Source: Hoeflea ulvae
Lineage (GTDB): Bacteria; Pseudomonadota; Alphaproteobacteria; Rhizobiales; Rhizobiaceae
Assembly: GCF_026619435.1 (NCBI RefSeq)
Contig: NZ_JAOVZQ010000001.1
Coordinates: forward strand, 4,347,501-4,411,500
Length of the DNA: 64,000 bases
Direction of reading: 5' to 3'
The notes under the pieces were generated by a model, which did not search any database, was not told where the DNA came from, and saw only the letters and a program-made list of their open reading frames with translations. Positions 26,344 to 35,701 of the stretch are shown one piece after another; positions within the stretch are counted from its first letter, which is position 1, and each line of letters opens with the position of its first letter. Made by a program: the position numbers and the translations under genes.

Positions 26344-26763
26344 TCAGGCCGCAGCGCGGGTTTCGGTCTGCGCAGCGCTGTGCGCCTGATGCCGGGCGCC
26401 AAGTTGCTCGCGCAGGATCGCGACATTGCGCAGATTGGCCTTGAAGCCGACATCGAACAAATCGCCGATCACCGGGACCAGGCCGATGACATAGTCGGCG
26501 GCCGAATTGGCAACCATCCGGGCAATATGCCGCCGGCCGATCCCCATCTTGTGGCCGCGCCAGATGATCCAGGCCGACGGTGCCGCCACCAGCGTGTCGC
26601 CGATGCCCGGAATAAGGCCGACCACCGTGTCCAGTCCGAAGCGGATCGAGGTGCCCGGCAGCCGGAAGCGGCTGTCGAGTGTTTTGGCCAGCCGGTTCAA
26701 ATGATCCAGCTCGCGCTCGATCACGATGAGGTCCCGGTCAAAATGTTGCGCTGTGTCTGTCAT
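26344..26763 (-). CDS. DUF4112 membrane-associated protein
   Basis: 139 residues. The family pattern is clear: helical start RDLIVIERELDHLNRLAKTL, then SIRFGLDTVVGLIPGIGDTL, APSAWIIWRGHKMG and YVIGLVPVIGDLFDVGFKAN with two Gly-Asp turn motifs. The hydrophobic stretches suggest one or two membrane-inserting helices. No function is known. Flanked on both sides by copies of a 93-bp direct repeat, with G+C content like the core genome. Confidence 0.88.
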   Translation of the reverse strand: MTDTAQHFDRDLIVIERELDHLNRLAKTLDSRFRLPGTSIRFGLDTVVGLIPGIGDTLVAAPSAWIIWRGHKMGIGRRHIARMVANSAADYVIGLVPVIGDLFDVGFKANLRNVAILREQLGARHQAHSAAQTETRAAA

Positions 26764-26892
26764 GGCAGACTAACTGTTTCGGGCGGGTTTGGTTCCCGTG
26801 GGGGGGCATCGGGGGAAGTGGCGGGCGTGTGGACAGGCGTCCACCGGTGAACACCGCTGCGCTTCGCTCAGGACTTCTTGGACGCAAATCAC

Positions 26893-26983
26893 GGCGCCTC
26901 CGCCGGCCAAGTCTCCGTGGGCCCACCCATCGGTTCGGGACGGTAGGTAATGGTAGTGTGACACCGTGGAAAGGGTGTGGAAA
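26893..26983 (+). repeat. About 91-bp repeat, copy B
   Basis: Direct copy of the element at 26172-26264, about 75% identical by eye; ends at the transition to AT-rich DNA. Confidence 0.7.
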
Positions 26984-27416
26984 AACTCGAGGAACCTTCG
27001 GGTTCGGGGCAGGTGAGGATTGCTTCAACAAAAATTGGGTTGAATCAAATCAACGTTGCAAGCATAGGGTCATCGAGTACAATGAACCCACTACTTCAAA
27101 TTCGTAGTTAATGCGTTTTAGTGCGGGACCATATCTCGACGCTTGACATAGACAAGGGGAGCAAGATAGGCCGACAGCCAATCAGCATCTATCACTGCAG
27201 GCTCATGCCCGTCGGAAATTGTTGTGAAACTGAAGTGGTTTTGTAACAAAAATGATTTTCGCCCGCTTGGAAGAAGCTCCTTGCCGCAGGCTGAAATTCG
27301 CTTGCTAGCCTCATTTCAAACTTAGGTTAGTGCCTTTCGACAACGCCACATTTTAGATTGACAACAGCCACTTAACATCGACTTGCGACGAATTATGTTG
27401 GAAAGAACATTCACCA
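26984..27416. other. AT-rich intergenic region before the ATPase gene
   Basis: Composition falls from about 62% to about 43% G+C. No open frame of note and no tRNA was recognised. The region ends with GGAAAG eleven bases before the ATPase ATG. It marks the left side of a transferred segment. Confidence 0.5.
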
Positions 27417-28868
27417 ATGAATACACTTAGAGACTTACCTTCTTTTGGAGCAATTGCTGCAGAGGACGACGCTGTCTTGGAATACTTCCTTACTACAGAT
27501 GCCGTGGAAAGTATTTCAAGCGGTCAAACTCTTCTCGTTCTAGGGAGAAAAGGAAGCGGAAAAACCGCATTGGTGAAGCACTTTACGGAAACATTCCCTG
27601 AAAAGCATGGTAAGCCACTTTCTCTTCGTAGTTATCCTTGGAACGCTCACGCGGGACTCGTAGATAAAGGTGCATCCGACACGGAGGCTTATGTCGCATC
27701 TTGGCGTCTGCTGATAGCGATTAGATTGGCCAGTATGGTAGTAAACTTAGGTGAAGGGAAATACACAGATACAATTGCAGGATTAACCAAATTTTTAATA
27801 AGCAATTTCGGAACAACGGAACCGGAGACTAGATCGATACTTTCTCGTCAGCGATTAAAAATAGTTGGGCTAACCCTAGGACCGCAAATAGCCGGGGTTT
27901 CCCTTGGCTCTATATCATTCGGTGATCGCGCAAATTCAAACGTCTTGGGCCTCGAACTGGATAGCCTAGCTAACTCGTTGTTGAAGGACGTCAGCACCGC
28001 AATCGAACAATTAAATATAGATAACTTATATTTGCATTTCGACGAGCTTGATCAAGGTCTGGACACTCTAGACGACACAAAAAAACGTATGCTTATAGGA
28101 TTGGTTCTCGCAGCTCGCGAAATAAAAGGCTCAGGAAAATTTCGAGGGAATATTTCCCCCATAGTTTATTTGAGGTCTGACATCTGGGAACAGGTTAATT
28201 TTTCGGATAAGAATAAAATCACAAGAACCTCCACAGTTCGTTTGGCCTGGGACGAAGCCAGTCTAAAAACATTAATAGAAAACAGGTTAAGGTCAAAATT
28301 GGGAGCGACCATCACTTGGGAGGACGTCGAAGACGGCTCCAAAATGCGAGGATCCCAACCTAAGCTTCAACATATGTTCTCACGCACTCTTCTAAGGCCT
28401 AGGGATGTAATTCAATTTCTAAATGAGGCATTGGCTGTTGCTAAATCCAGAAGCGATGAACCTCTTATTTTTGTTAATGAAGACTTTAATGCATGCCGCG
28501 AGCAGTACTCCGAATATCTAAAGGAAGAGCTTGACGACGAAATAAATCCGCACTGGCCCCAGTGGACCCAAGCACTACAAGCATGCTCAAAAACTCAAAC
28601 TATCACGTTTGAAAGAGATGTTTTTATTAAGAATTACAAGGCATTAAAAACGCCTGACAATGGGTTTTCCGCAGAATCCGCGTTGGAACAATTATATCGA
28701 TTTTCAGTGGTAGGCTACCTGCAACCATCTGGTGGCGGAGGCTCAAGTTGGTTGTTTCGATATACCGACACTAGTTCGGCTTGGGATTCTACTGCTACAA
28801 GATTGAAAGTACATATCGGTCTAAAAGAACACGCTAAATTGAAAGAAGAAAGAATACCCGGCGCATGA
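27417..28868 (+). CDS. P-loop ATPase, Sll1717-like, AT-rich island gene
   Basis: 483 residues. The N terminus EDDAVLEYFLTTDAVESI leads into a Walker A LLVLGRKGSGKTALVKHF (residues 43-50); a Walker B follows near residue 208 in LYLHFDELDQGLD; an arginine-finger-like IVYLRSDIWEQVNF and LLRPRDVIQFLNEAL come later. This layout matches what I recall of the Sll1717 family of P-loop ATPases, often found in islands and suspected in phage defence. Codon use is strongly AT-biased (about 42% G+C) unlike its neighbours, so it was acquired. No partner gene is adjacent. A diverged relative is encoded at 37789-39174. Function is inferred only from the family. Confidence 0.75.
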   Translation: MNTLRDLPSFGAIAAEDDAVLEYFLTTDAVESISSGQTLLVLGRKGSGKTALVKHFTETFPEKHGKPLSLRSYPWNAHAGLVDKGASDTEAYVASWRLLIAIRLASMVVNLGEGKYTDTIAGLTKFLISNFGTTEPETRSILSRQRLKIVGLTLGPQIAGVSLGSISFGDRANSNVLGLELDSLANSLLKDVSTAIEQLNIDNLYLHFDELDQGLDTLDDTKKRMLIGLVLAAREIKGSGKFRGNISPIVYLRSDIWEQVNFSDKNKITRTSTVRLAWDEASLKTLIENRLRSKLGATITWEDVEDGSKMRGSQPKLQHMFSRTLLRPRDVIQFLNEALAVAKSRSDEPLIFVNEDFNACREQYSEYLKEELDDEINPHWPQWTQALQACSKTQTITFERDVFIKNYKALKTPDNGFSAESALEQLYRFSVVGYLQPSGGGGSSWLFRYTDTSSAWDSTATRLKVHIGLKEHAKLKEERIPGA

Positions 28869-28965
28869 CAAGTACAGCAGTTGAGCAGGGCTTTAGCAGA
28901 GCATCAGCCACTTGGGGAAGGCCAACATCGTTACGCCCTCACAGCGCGGGTGTGACCGTCGCCTG

Positions 28966-29187
28966 AGTGTTCAGCGCCTGATTGAACACTTTCAGTTCAG
29001 CTGGAATCCTTTTCGAGTTTGATCAGCGCCTATCGGCCGCTGGCATAGACCACGAGGTTGTCGATCCAGTTGTGCTTGCGCAGCAGATCGATTTAGTATT
29101 AGCGTCGCGCGCTTCCAAAAAATAGTTGAGCATCGCCAAGCCAAATTCCGAGATGATCTTGGCCGGCGGGGCGATTAGCGGATGCCC
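28966..29187 (-). pseudogene. Decayed duplicate of the 3' end of the gene at 30470
   Basis: The stretch aligns, with indels, to 30497-30714, the coding end of the membrane protein gene at 30470-32083. Shared blocks are CAGCGCCTG-TTGAACAC, TGATCAGCGCCT, GGCATAGACCAC, TGTCGATCCAGTTG, GATCTTGGCCGGC and AGCGGAT. Translated pieces such as HPLIAPPAKI against NPLVAVPAKI confirm it. Several frameshifts make it non-coding. It sits between the AT-rich ATPase and the aminopeptidase gene and probably marks the right edge of the inserted segment. No other feature was seen in the 28869-29295 gap. Confidence 0.7.
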
Positions 29188-29295
29188 CTCCCCCAACCTT
29201 GCCCCAAACCCGCGCACGCCTTCGCACTCAGTCTTCTTTCATGAGCCATCGCGGCATATGCTCGACGGAAAGCCTAGCAATTCCCTGGACACCCC

Positions 29296-30354
29296 ATGCA
29301 ACGCACCTTCTCCCTGATCCTGCTGGTCATCCTCGTCTCCCCCCTCTCCGGCTGCACCGGCGTGTCCTACTACGCGCAGTCTCTCTCTGGGCATGTCGAG
29401 GTGATGGCGGGGCGGCGGGATGTGGGCAGGCTGATCGAGGATGCTTCGACGCCTGACACCTTGCGCGCAAAAATGGCGGCGGCGCGGGACATCAGGCTGT
29501 TTGCCAGCGAGGCGCTGGCGCTGCCGGACAATGCGAGCTACCGATCTTATGTCGATATCGGCCGGGACTATGTGACCTGGGCGGTGTTTGCCGCCCCCGA
29601 ATTCTCGCTTGCGCCGCGGATCTGGTGTTTTTCGGTGTTCGGCTGCGTGCCTTACCGGGGCTATTTTTCGCGTGAGACGGCGGAGCGGACCGCGGCCGGG
29701 CTCGCGCGCCAGGGATTTGACGTGCATGTCTCGGGCGTCACCGCCTATTCGACGCTGGGCTGGTTTAGCGATCCGCTGCTGTCGACCATGCTGCGCCGGG
29801 ACGAGAGCTTTCTCGCCGGCCTGGTGTTTCACGAGCTGGCGCATCAGCGGGTCTATGTCGACGATGATTCCGCCTTCAACGAGGCCTTTGCCGTTGCGGT
29901 GGAACAGACCGGGGTGAAATCATGGCTGCGCGCGCGCGGCGACACGGCCGGCCTGCGCCGCTACGAGGCCGGGCTGACCCGCAATGCCGCCTTCCTGGCG
30001 CTGGTGGCGCAGACCCGGGTTGAATTGCAGGCTATCTATCAGGGGCCCGGCAGCGCCGCCGAGAAACGGGCGGCGAAGGCGGACGCGATCGAGCGGCTGA
30101 GGGCGCGCCACCGGCGGATGCGCGCGCGCCGCTGGGGCGGGTATTCAGGCTATGACGCCTGGATCGCGGCGCCGATCAACAATGCCAAGATCGCCGCGAC
30201 CTCGGTCTATAATGACCGGGTGCCGGCATTTTTGCGGCTGTTTGCGCTCTGTACGCAGGATTATCCGCGGTTTTACGCTGCGGTGGCGCGCTTGGGCGCA
30301 CTCGACAAGGCTTTGCGCGCCAAAGCAGTCGAGACCGCGGCCACGTGCGAGTGA
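29296..30354 (+). CDS. Putative lipoprotein aminopeptidase (COG4324 type)
   Basis: 352 residues. The signal peptide ends in a lipobox, VSPLSGC, so it is likely anchored to a membrane through Cys 19 and acts in the periplasm. A zinc site is formed by H-E-x2-H in LVFHELAHQRVYV, with a downstream Glu in FNEAFAVAVEQTG. The segment RDYVTWAVFAAPEFSLAP and CVPYRGYFSRETAE are typical of the predicted aminopeptidase family. The C-terminal part is rich in Arg. The ATG lies right after CACCCC with no strong ribosome binding site. It stands alone between repeats. Confidence 0.85.
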   Translation: MQRTFSLILLVILVSPLSGCTGVSYYAQSLSGHVEVMAGRRDVGRLIEDASTPDTLRAKMAAARDIRLFASEALALPDNASYRSYVDIGRDYVTWAVFAAPEFSLAPRIWCFSVFGCVPYRGYFSRETAERTAAGLARQGFDVHVSGVTAYSTLGWFSDPLLSTMLRRDESFLAGLVFHELAHQRVYVDDDSAFNEAFAVAVEQTGVKSWLRARGDTAGLRRYEAGLTRNAAFLALVAQTRVELQAIYQGPGSAAEKRAAKADAIERLRARHRRMRARRWGGYSGYDAWIAAPINNAKIAATSVYNDRVPAFLRLFALCTQDYPRFYAAVARLGALDKALRAKAVETAATCE

Positions 30355-30404
30355 CGGCTCCGGTCTGACGGCTGGCGGGATGCGGTGAAAGCGGAATGCG
30401 GGGG

Positions 30405-30458
30405 CATTACCCCCTCTGTCGGCTGCGCCGACATCTCCCCCGCAAGGAGGGAGATTGA
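30405..30458. repeat. Short rhizobial-type intergenic palindrome
   Basis: CCCCCTCTGTCGGCTGCGCC followed by GACATCTCCCCC and AAGGAGGGAGATTG forms nested inverted repeats (CTCCC/GGGAG, GTCGGC/GCCGAC). This resembles a repeat seen widely between genes in Rhizobiales; recognised by pattern only. Confidence 0.5.
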
Positions 30459-30469
30459 AGGGCGGCGGG

Positions 30470-32083
30470 TCAGTTCTGGGGGGTGGCGCGGGCCCAGGCG
30501 TCCAGCGCCTGGTTGAACACCTCGGTGCCGCTGGCGCCCTTTTCCAGGGTGATCAGCGCCTGGCGGCCATTGGCATAGACCACCGGAATGTCGATCCAGT
30601 TGCGCTGGCGCAAGAGATCGGTGTTGAAGGTGCGCGCCTCGTCGAGATCGTTGAGCGCCACCATGTAGAAATCCTGGGTGATCTTGGCCGGCACGGCCAC
30701 CAGCGGATTGCCCTGGTCGGCCTCGGTCTGCTTCATGGCGATGCGCTGCAACTGGTCGATCGAGCCGCCGGCGAAATCGGACGGCACGGCGAAGACGACC
30801 TCGACAATGTGGCTGGCCGGCAGCGACGGGTCGGTGTTGCGCTTGATGGTGAGCAGCGCCGACAGGCCGGTGTCGGGATTGTTGATCTCGCCGCGGATCA
30901 CCTGCTCGTCCGGGCCGTCGCCGGAGGCCTCGCTGACCAGGGTCCAGACCACGGTGCCGTTCTTGACCTCGAGCGACTGCTGGCCGAGACGCTCCTCATA
31001 CAGGATCATCTTCTGCGCCACGCCGAGCGGCTGGGCATCGGGAGCTGCGGCATCGCCGGGCGCGGCTGCGGCATCGGCGGAAGTGTCCGCCGCCACCGCA
31101 TCCTCGGCCGGGCCGGCATCGGTCAGCGCTGCAACCGAGCGGCCCTCGACCGTGTCGTCGACATCGGGGCCGGGCGCGGGGCCGGCATCGGTTTCGGTGC
31201 CGTCCGGATTGAGCCGCTGGGTGAACTTGGTGTCGTCGCCTTCAGCCGCGGTGGCGGGCACCTCGGGCGCGGCCGTTTCTTCCGGCGCGGCGGGCTCTTC
31301 CGCCGGGGTTTCCGGCGTCGCCAGCGCGGTTTCGGTCTCCGCCGGGGTTTCCTCGGTGGCGAGCGGCGTTTCCACCGCGGTGGAGCCGAACATCGCCGTC
31401 AGCGTGTCCTTGTAGGTCCAGCCGGCATAGGCGATGGCGCCGAGCACCAGGATCAGCGCCAGGATGGTCCAGCCGCCCTTGCTCGGCTTGTCCTGCCGCG
31501 CGGGCGCAGGACCGGCATCGCGCCGCGGCGCGGTGTCGAGACCGAAGGCTTCGTCATGGGCAGATCCCGCCAGGTCCGGCGGACGCGTGCCGGCCACGGG
31601 CTGCACCGGATCCATCTCGCCGGTCTCGCCCGGAAGCACCGAGGCCGCGCCGGGCTGGGCCACTTCGGCCGGAATCACCGGCGCGTCCGTTTCCGGCTCG
31701 GGCTCGGGCTCAGCTTCGGACCCGGATTCGGCTTCGGGAGATGCGGGCGCCGGCTCGATCGGCTGCGGCTCGGGCGGTTGCGGCGCCGGCTCGGCAAGCA
31801 CCGGGCTTTTTTCCACCATCGACTCGAGTTCGGCCATCAGCGCATCGGCTTCGTCATCCTCGGCCGGAAGCGCCTCGGCATGTTCGGTCTCGACCTCGTC
31901 AATGGCCTTGTCGAGCTTGTCGAGCTGGCGGGTCATCACCTCGTCGGAGGGTTGCGGATTGATCGCCTCGAGCTGGCGCCGGATGGCAGCCCGCGCCTTG
32001 TCATAGACCCTGCTCCGGTTTTCCGGCGTGTTCTCGGGCAGATTGTCGACTGCCTTCCGGATGACTGCTACAAAATCCGCCAT
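30470..32083 (-). CDS. Single-span membrane protein with acidic linkers, downstream of purA
   Basis: 537 residues. An N-terminal helical domain (ADFVAVIRKAVDNLPENTPE, YDKARAAIRRQLEAI) precedes a Pro/Glu/Ala-rich linker, one membrane helix near 230 (GGWTILALILVLGAIAYAGW), a second acidic low-complexity linker, and a C-terminal globular beta-rich domain of about 170 residues (KMILYEERLGQQSLEVKNGT; VVFAVPSDFAGGSIDQLQRI). Topology suggests a cytoplasmic N terminus and a periplasmic C domain. It is common beside purA in rhizobia; no function is known. Its 3' end has a decayed duplicate at 28966-29187. Confidence 0.82.
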   Translation of the reverse strand: MADFVAVIRKAVDNLPENTPENRSRVYDKARAAIRRQLEAINPQPSDEVMTRQLDKLDKAIDEVETEHAEALPAEDDEADALMAELESMVEKSPVLAEPAPQPPEPQPIEPAPASPEAESGSEAEPEPEPETDAPVIPAEVAQPGAASVLPGETGEMDPVQPVAGTRPPDLAGSAHDEAFGLDTAPRRDAGPAPARQDKPSKGGWTILALILVLGAIAYAGWTYKDTLTAMFGSTAVETPLATEETPAETETALATPETPAEEPAAPEETAAPEVPATAAEGDDTKFTQRLNPDGTETDAGPAPGPDVDDTVEGRSVAALTDAGPAEDAVAADTSADAAAAPGDAAAPDAQPLGVAQKMILYEERLGQQSLEVKNGTVVWTLVSEASGDGPDEQVIRGEINNPDTGLSALLTIKRNTDPSLPASHIVEVVFAVPSDFAGGSIDQLQRIAMKQTEADQGNPLVAVPAKITQDFYMVALNDLDEARTFNTDLLRQRNWIDIPVVYANGRQALITLEKGASGTEVFNQALDAWARATPQN

Positions 32084-32134
32084 AATTTACCCTGGTTCGA
32101 TCACGTCCTGCGCCGCATGGCCATGCGCGCTAAC

Positions 32135-33433
32135 CTAGTCTTCAAACGGGTCCGTCACAAGTATCGTGTCGTCGCGCTCGGGGCTTGTGGACAACAGCGC
32201 CACCGGCGCGCCGATCAGCTCCTCGATCCGCCGCACATATTTGATCGCCTGCGCCGGCAGCTCGGCCCAGCTGCGCGCGCCGACGGTGGTTCCGTCCCAT
32301 CCTGCGATGGTCTCGTAGATCGGTGTCACCCGGGCCTGGGCGCCCTGGCTGGCCGGCAGGTGATCGACGCGCTCGCCGTCGATCTCGTAGCCGATGCAGA
32401 TCTTGAGTTCCTTCAGCCCATCGAGAACATCGAGCTTTGTCAGCGCGATGCCGGTGATGCCGTTGACCGCGACGGCCTGGCGCACAAGCGCTGCATCGAA
32501 CCAGCCGCAGCGGCGCTTGCGCCCGGTGACGGTGCCGAATTCATGGCCGCGCTCGCCCAGGAACTGGCCGGTCTCGTCATTGAGTTCGGTCGGGAACGGG
32601 CCCTCGCCGACGCGGGTCGTATAGGCCTTGGTGATGCCCAGCACATAGCTCAGCGCACCCGGCCCGAGGCCCGAACCGGCAGCCGCCTGGCCGGCGATGG
32701 TGTTGGACGAGGTGACGAAGGGATAGGTGCCGTGATCGACGTCGAGCAGCGTGCCCTGGGCGCCCTCGAACAGGATGCGGGCGCCGGCGCGGCGCTTCTT
32801 GTCGAGAAGCAGCCACACGGTCTCGCGGAACGGCAGGATGCGTTCGGCGACCGAGGTGAGTTCGTCCAGAATGGTCTCGACGCTGAATTCGGGCTGGCCG
32901 AGGCCGCGGCGCAGCGCATTGTGGTGGGTCAGCAGCCGGTCGACCTTGGCCGGCAATGTTTCGAGATTGGCCAGATCCATCACCCGAATCGCCCGTCGGC
33001 CGACCTTGTCTTCATAGGCCGGGCCGATGCCGCGGCGGGTGGTGCCGATCTTGGTGCCGGAATTCGACGCGGCGTCTTCGCGCAGCGCGTCGAGTTCGCG
33101 GTGCAGCGACAGGATCAGCGTGGCATTGTCGGCGATGCGCAGATTGTCGCCATTGATGACGACGCCCTGCTCGGCCAGCCGGTCGATTTCGCTGACCAGC
33201 GCATGCGGGTCGATGACCACGCCATTGCCGATGACGCCGAGCTTCCCCGGCCGCACCACGCCCGAAGGCAGCAGCGACAGCTTGTAGACGGCGCCGTCGA
33301 CGACCAGCGTGTGGCCGGCATTGTGGCCTCCCTGGAAACGCACGACCACGTCGGCCCGCTCTGAAAGCCAGTCGACGATCTTGCCCTTACCTTCGTCGCC
33401 CCATTGCGACCCGACAACAACTACGTTGGCCAT
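32135..33433 (-). CDS. purA: Adenylosuccinate synthetase
   Basis: 432 residues, standard length. Joins IMP and aspartate with GTP in AMP synthesis. Motifs: [20 protein letters not shown] (P-loop with catalytic Asp), [14 protein letters not shown] (catalytic His), [35 protein letters not shown], and [14 protein letters not shown] 33433 was chosen: the longer open frame upstream adds about 100 unrelated residues. It lies 51 bases upstream of the membrane protein gene on the same strand, so the two may be cotranscribed. Confidence 0.97.
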   Translation of the reverse strand: MANVVVVGSQWGDEGKGKIVDWLSERADVVVRFQGGHNAGHTLVVDGAVYKLSLLPSGVVRPGKLGVIGNGVVIDPHALVSEIDRLAEQGVVINGDNLRIADNATLILSLHRELDALREDAASNSGTKIGTTRRGIGPAYEDKVGRRAIRVMDLANLETLPAKVDRLLTHHNALRRGLGQPEFSVETILDELTSVAERILPFRETVWLLLDKKRRAGARILFEGAQGTLLDVDHGTYPFVTSSNTIAGQAAAGSGLGPGALSYVLGITKAYTTRVGEGPFPTELNDETGQFLGERGHEFGTVTGRKRRCGWFDAALVRQAVAVNGITGIALTKLDVLDGLKELKICIGYEIDGERVDHLPASQGAQARVTPIYETIAGWDGTTVGARSWAELPAQAIKYVRRIEELIGAPVALLSTSPERDDTILVTDPFED

Positions 33434-33765
33434 ATCATCCCCTTGGCGTGCGGACTCTTCCTGAGAGGCCCGGAAAACAAAACCCGCGCATGCATACAGA
33501 CTCGGCCAACCAAAATCGACCCTCCCGCGCGGCGAAGAGCCGTTATTAAGTGACAATTTCACAAAAGCGGGAAAAACCAAACGGCCCGCCATGGAACACG
33601 CATCATTTTGCAGCACAAACCGCCCTGCCCGGCACTGAACCGGTGTCATAGCGCAGCGATATTGCGTCTGGCTGGACAGAATCGGTGTGTCAGGTAAGGT
33701 CCGGTCGGCCACATCCGCATCGGAGGTCATCCTGCCAAGCCCGGCCCGAGCCAGAAAGTCCCGTC
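33434..33765. other. Divergent intergenic region purA / EamA transporter
   Basis: 332 bases carrying the promoters of two divergent genes. No RNA gene or clear operator was recognised; AT-rich patch around 33540-33600. Confidence 0.4.
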
Positions 33766-34665
33766 GTGATCCTGCGCGCCTATCTGTTCCTGATCATCAC
33801 CGCCCTGTCCTGGGGCGGCAATGCGGTGGCCGGCAAGCTGGCCGTCGGCCATATTTCGCCGATGATCCTGACCTCGGTCCGCTGGGCCCTGGCCTTCGCG
33901 ATCGTGCTGATGTTCGCCCTGCCGCAGGTGCGCCGAGACATCAAGACCATCAGGAAACACCTGCCGCTGTTGTTCTGCTACGGCATGTTCGGCTTCACCT
34001 TCTTCAATGTGCTGCTGTATTCCGCGCTCGAACACACCACGGCGATCAATGTCGCCATCGAGCAGGCGGGCATGCCGATGGTGATCTTTCTCGCCAATTT
34101 CATCCTGTTCCGGATCAGGGTGACGCCGGCGCAGATCATTGGCTTTGCGCTGACGCTGATCGGCGTCGGCATCACCGCCGCAAGCGGCAGCCTGGCCCGG
34201 CTGATCACGCTGGAGCTCAGCCGGGGCGACGCGCTGATGCTGCTGGCGGTGCTGTTTTACGGCGGCTACACCGTGGCGCTGCGCTACAAGCCGGTGCTGC
34301 ACTGGCAGTCGATGATCACGGTGATGGCGGGGTCGGCCTTCCTGACCTCGCTGCCTTTCGCGGCCTTCGAGCTCGGCCGCGGCACCGCCATCCTGCCCGA
34401 CACCACCGGCTGGCTGGTGGCGATCTTCACCGCCGTCTTCCCGTCGCTGGTGGCTCAGGTGCTCTATATCAAGGGCAACGAGATCATCGGCTCCAACCGC
34501 GCCGGCATCTTCATCAACCTGGTGCCGATCTTCGGCACGATCCTGTCAGTGCTGATCCTCGGCGAGATCCTGCATCTCTATCACGTGGTCGCCCTGGTTC
34601 TGGTGCTGAGCGGCATCTGGCTGTCGGAGCGGCGCAAGGCCAATCCCTCGCTTCGCCCGGGCTGA
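33766..34665 (+). CDS. EamA/DMT family transporter
   Basis: 299 residues with ten predicted membrane helices arranged as two EamA repeats (first repeat from [20 protein letters not shown], second from [20 protein letters not shown]). The conserved WGGN at the first helix, [20 protein letters not shown] and the end motif [20 protein letters not shown] are typical. Start is a GTG at 33766 at the head of the first helix. Family members export metabolites such as amino acids; substrate unknown. Converges with a LysR regulator gene, which may or may not control it. Confidence 0.9.
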   Translation: MILRAYLFLIITALSWGGNAVAGKLAVGHISPMILTSVRWALAFAIVLMFALPQVRRDIKTIRKHLPLLFCYGMFGFTFFNVLLYSALEHTTAINVAIEQAGMPMVIFLANFILFRIRVTPAQIIGFALTLIGVGITAASGSLARLITLELSRGDALMLLAVLFYGGYTVALRYKPVLHWQSMITVMAGSAFLTSLPFAAFELGRGTAILPDTTGWLVAIFTAVFPSLVAQVLYIKGNEIIGSNRAGIFINLVPIFGTILSVLILGEILHLYHVVALVLVLSGIWLSERRKANPSLRPG

Positions 34666-34688
34666 GACCCGGGCCTAAGCGGCACCGC

Positions 34689-35600
34689 TCACGTTCCCGC
34701 GTCTGACGTGGAGCACAACCGCTCGGCAATCTGGCGGATCACCCGCGCGACCGGCGGGATCCGCGCCGGCCATTGCCGCCCCTTGCCGGAGATCAGCCAC
34801 AGCTCGTGACTGCGGCCTTGCGGCAGGCCGACGATCTGCAGCCGGTCGCGCTGCGGATAGGCGTCATAGCCGCTGCGCGGCAGCAGCGTGTAGCCGATGC
34901 CATGGGCGACCGGCGCCGGGATCTGGCTGATCTGGTTGACGAAGGCGCGGACGCGCAACCGGTCGGCGCCGCGGAATTCATCAGGGAAATTCAGCGCAAA
35001 CAGATCATCGGCATAGGCAAACCCGTCCGGATGGGCAATGAACCCGCGGGCGTCGAGATCCGCGAGGCTGAGATCACCCGGCACTTCGCCGGCTGGAAGC
35101 AGCAGGCACAATTCCTCGACGCCGAGACGGGTGGCCTCGAGCCGCGGGTGATCGGGCCTGTGGCCGACAATGCCGAGATCGAGCCGGCGGTCGAGCACAG
35201 CGGCAATGATGCCGTCGCGCGGCATGGCTTCCAGCCGCACGGTCAGCTTGGGCGCGGCCTGCATCAGCGGCAGCAGGCCGGGATAAAGCAGCATGGCGAA
35301 ACTTCCGGAACAGCCGATACTGACCTCGCCGATATCGGGCGCGTCATGGGACACCGACTGCATCAGGCTCTGCTCCTCGCGCCGTCGCAACCGTCCCACC
35401 GCCAGCACCGCCTCGCCGGCGGGTGTCAGGCTGAAACCCTTGCCCTGGCGGGAAATCAGCGGATGCCCGACCTGGTCCTCGAGCTTGCGCAAATGCTGCG
35501 AGACGCCCGGCTGGGTCATGCCGCGCAATTCCGCCGTGCGGGTGAAATGCCCAGTTTCACACAGCGTGGTGAAGGTGTCGAGCCAGCCGGAATTCAGCAT
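34689..35600 (-). CDS. LysR family transcriptional regulator
   Basis: 303 residues. N-terminal winged HTH: LDTFTTLCETGHFTRTAELR, GMTQPGVSQHLRKLEDQVGH, FSLTPAGEAVLAVG. The C-terminal effector domain has the periplasmic-binding-like fold (DIGEVSIGCSGSFAMLLYPG; RRLDLGIVGHRPDHPR). It is divergent from the VOC-family gene at 35702; the 100-base AT-rich gap between them (35601-35701) is a normal LysR operator location, so control of the VOC gene is inferred. The likely effector is unknown. Confidence 0.9.
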   Translation of the reverse strand: MLNSGWLDTFTTLCETGHFTRTAELRGMTQPGVSQHLRKLEDQVGHPLISRQGKGFSLTPAGEAVLAVGRLRRREEQSLMQSVSHDAPDIGEVSIGCSGSFAMLLYPGLLPLMQAAPKLTVRLEAMPRDGIIAAVLDRRLDLGIVGHRPDHPRLEATRLGVEELCLLLPAGEVPGDLSLADLDARGFIAHPDGFAYADDLFALNFPDEFRGADRLRVRAFVNQISQIPAPVAHGIGYTLLPRSGYDAYPQRDRLQIVGLPQGRSHELWLISGKGRQWPARIPPVARVIRQIAERLCSTSDAGT

Positions 35601-35701
35601 GATCATTCCATTTTGTTATTATTATTCTTATAAATGATAATTTCACATATTCAAGCGGCACGCCTATATCGGCCTCATCGCAATAGATAAAGGAGGCTGC
35701 C

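Noticed and set aside
30455-33364. 969-codon open frame on the + strand
   Set aside because: It lies antisense to purA and the membrane protein gene, has low-complexity Gly/Arg/Leu composition and no ribosome binding site; it is a product of the strong GC bias at third positions.
33434-33730. N-terminal extension of PurA by about 99 residues
   Set aside because: PurA proteins start at the [15 protein letters not shown] segment; the extension is in the intergenic region.
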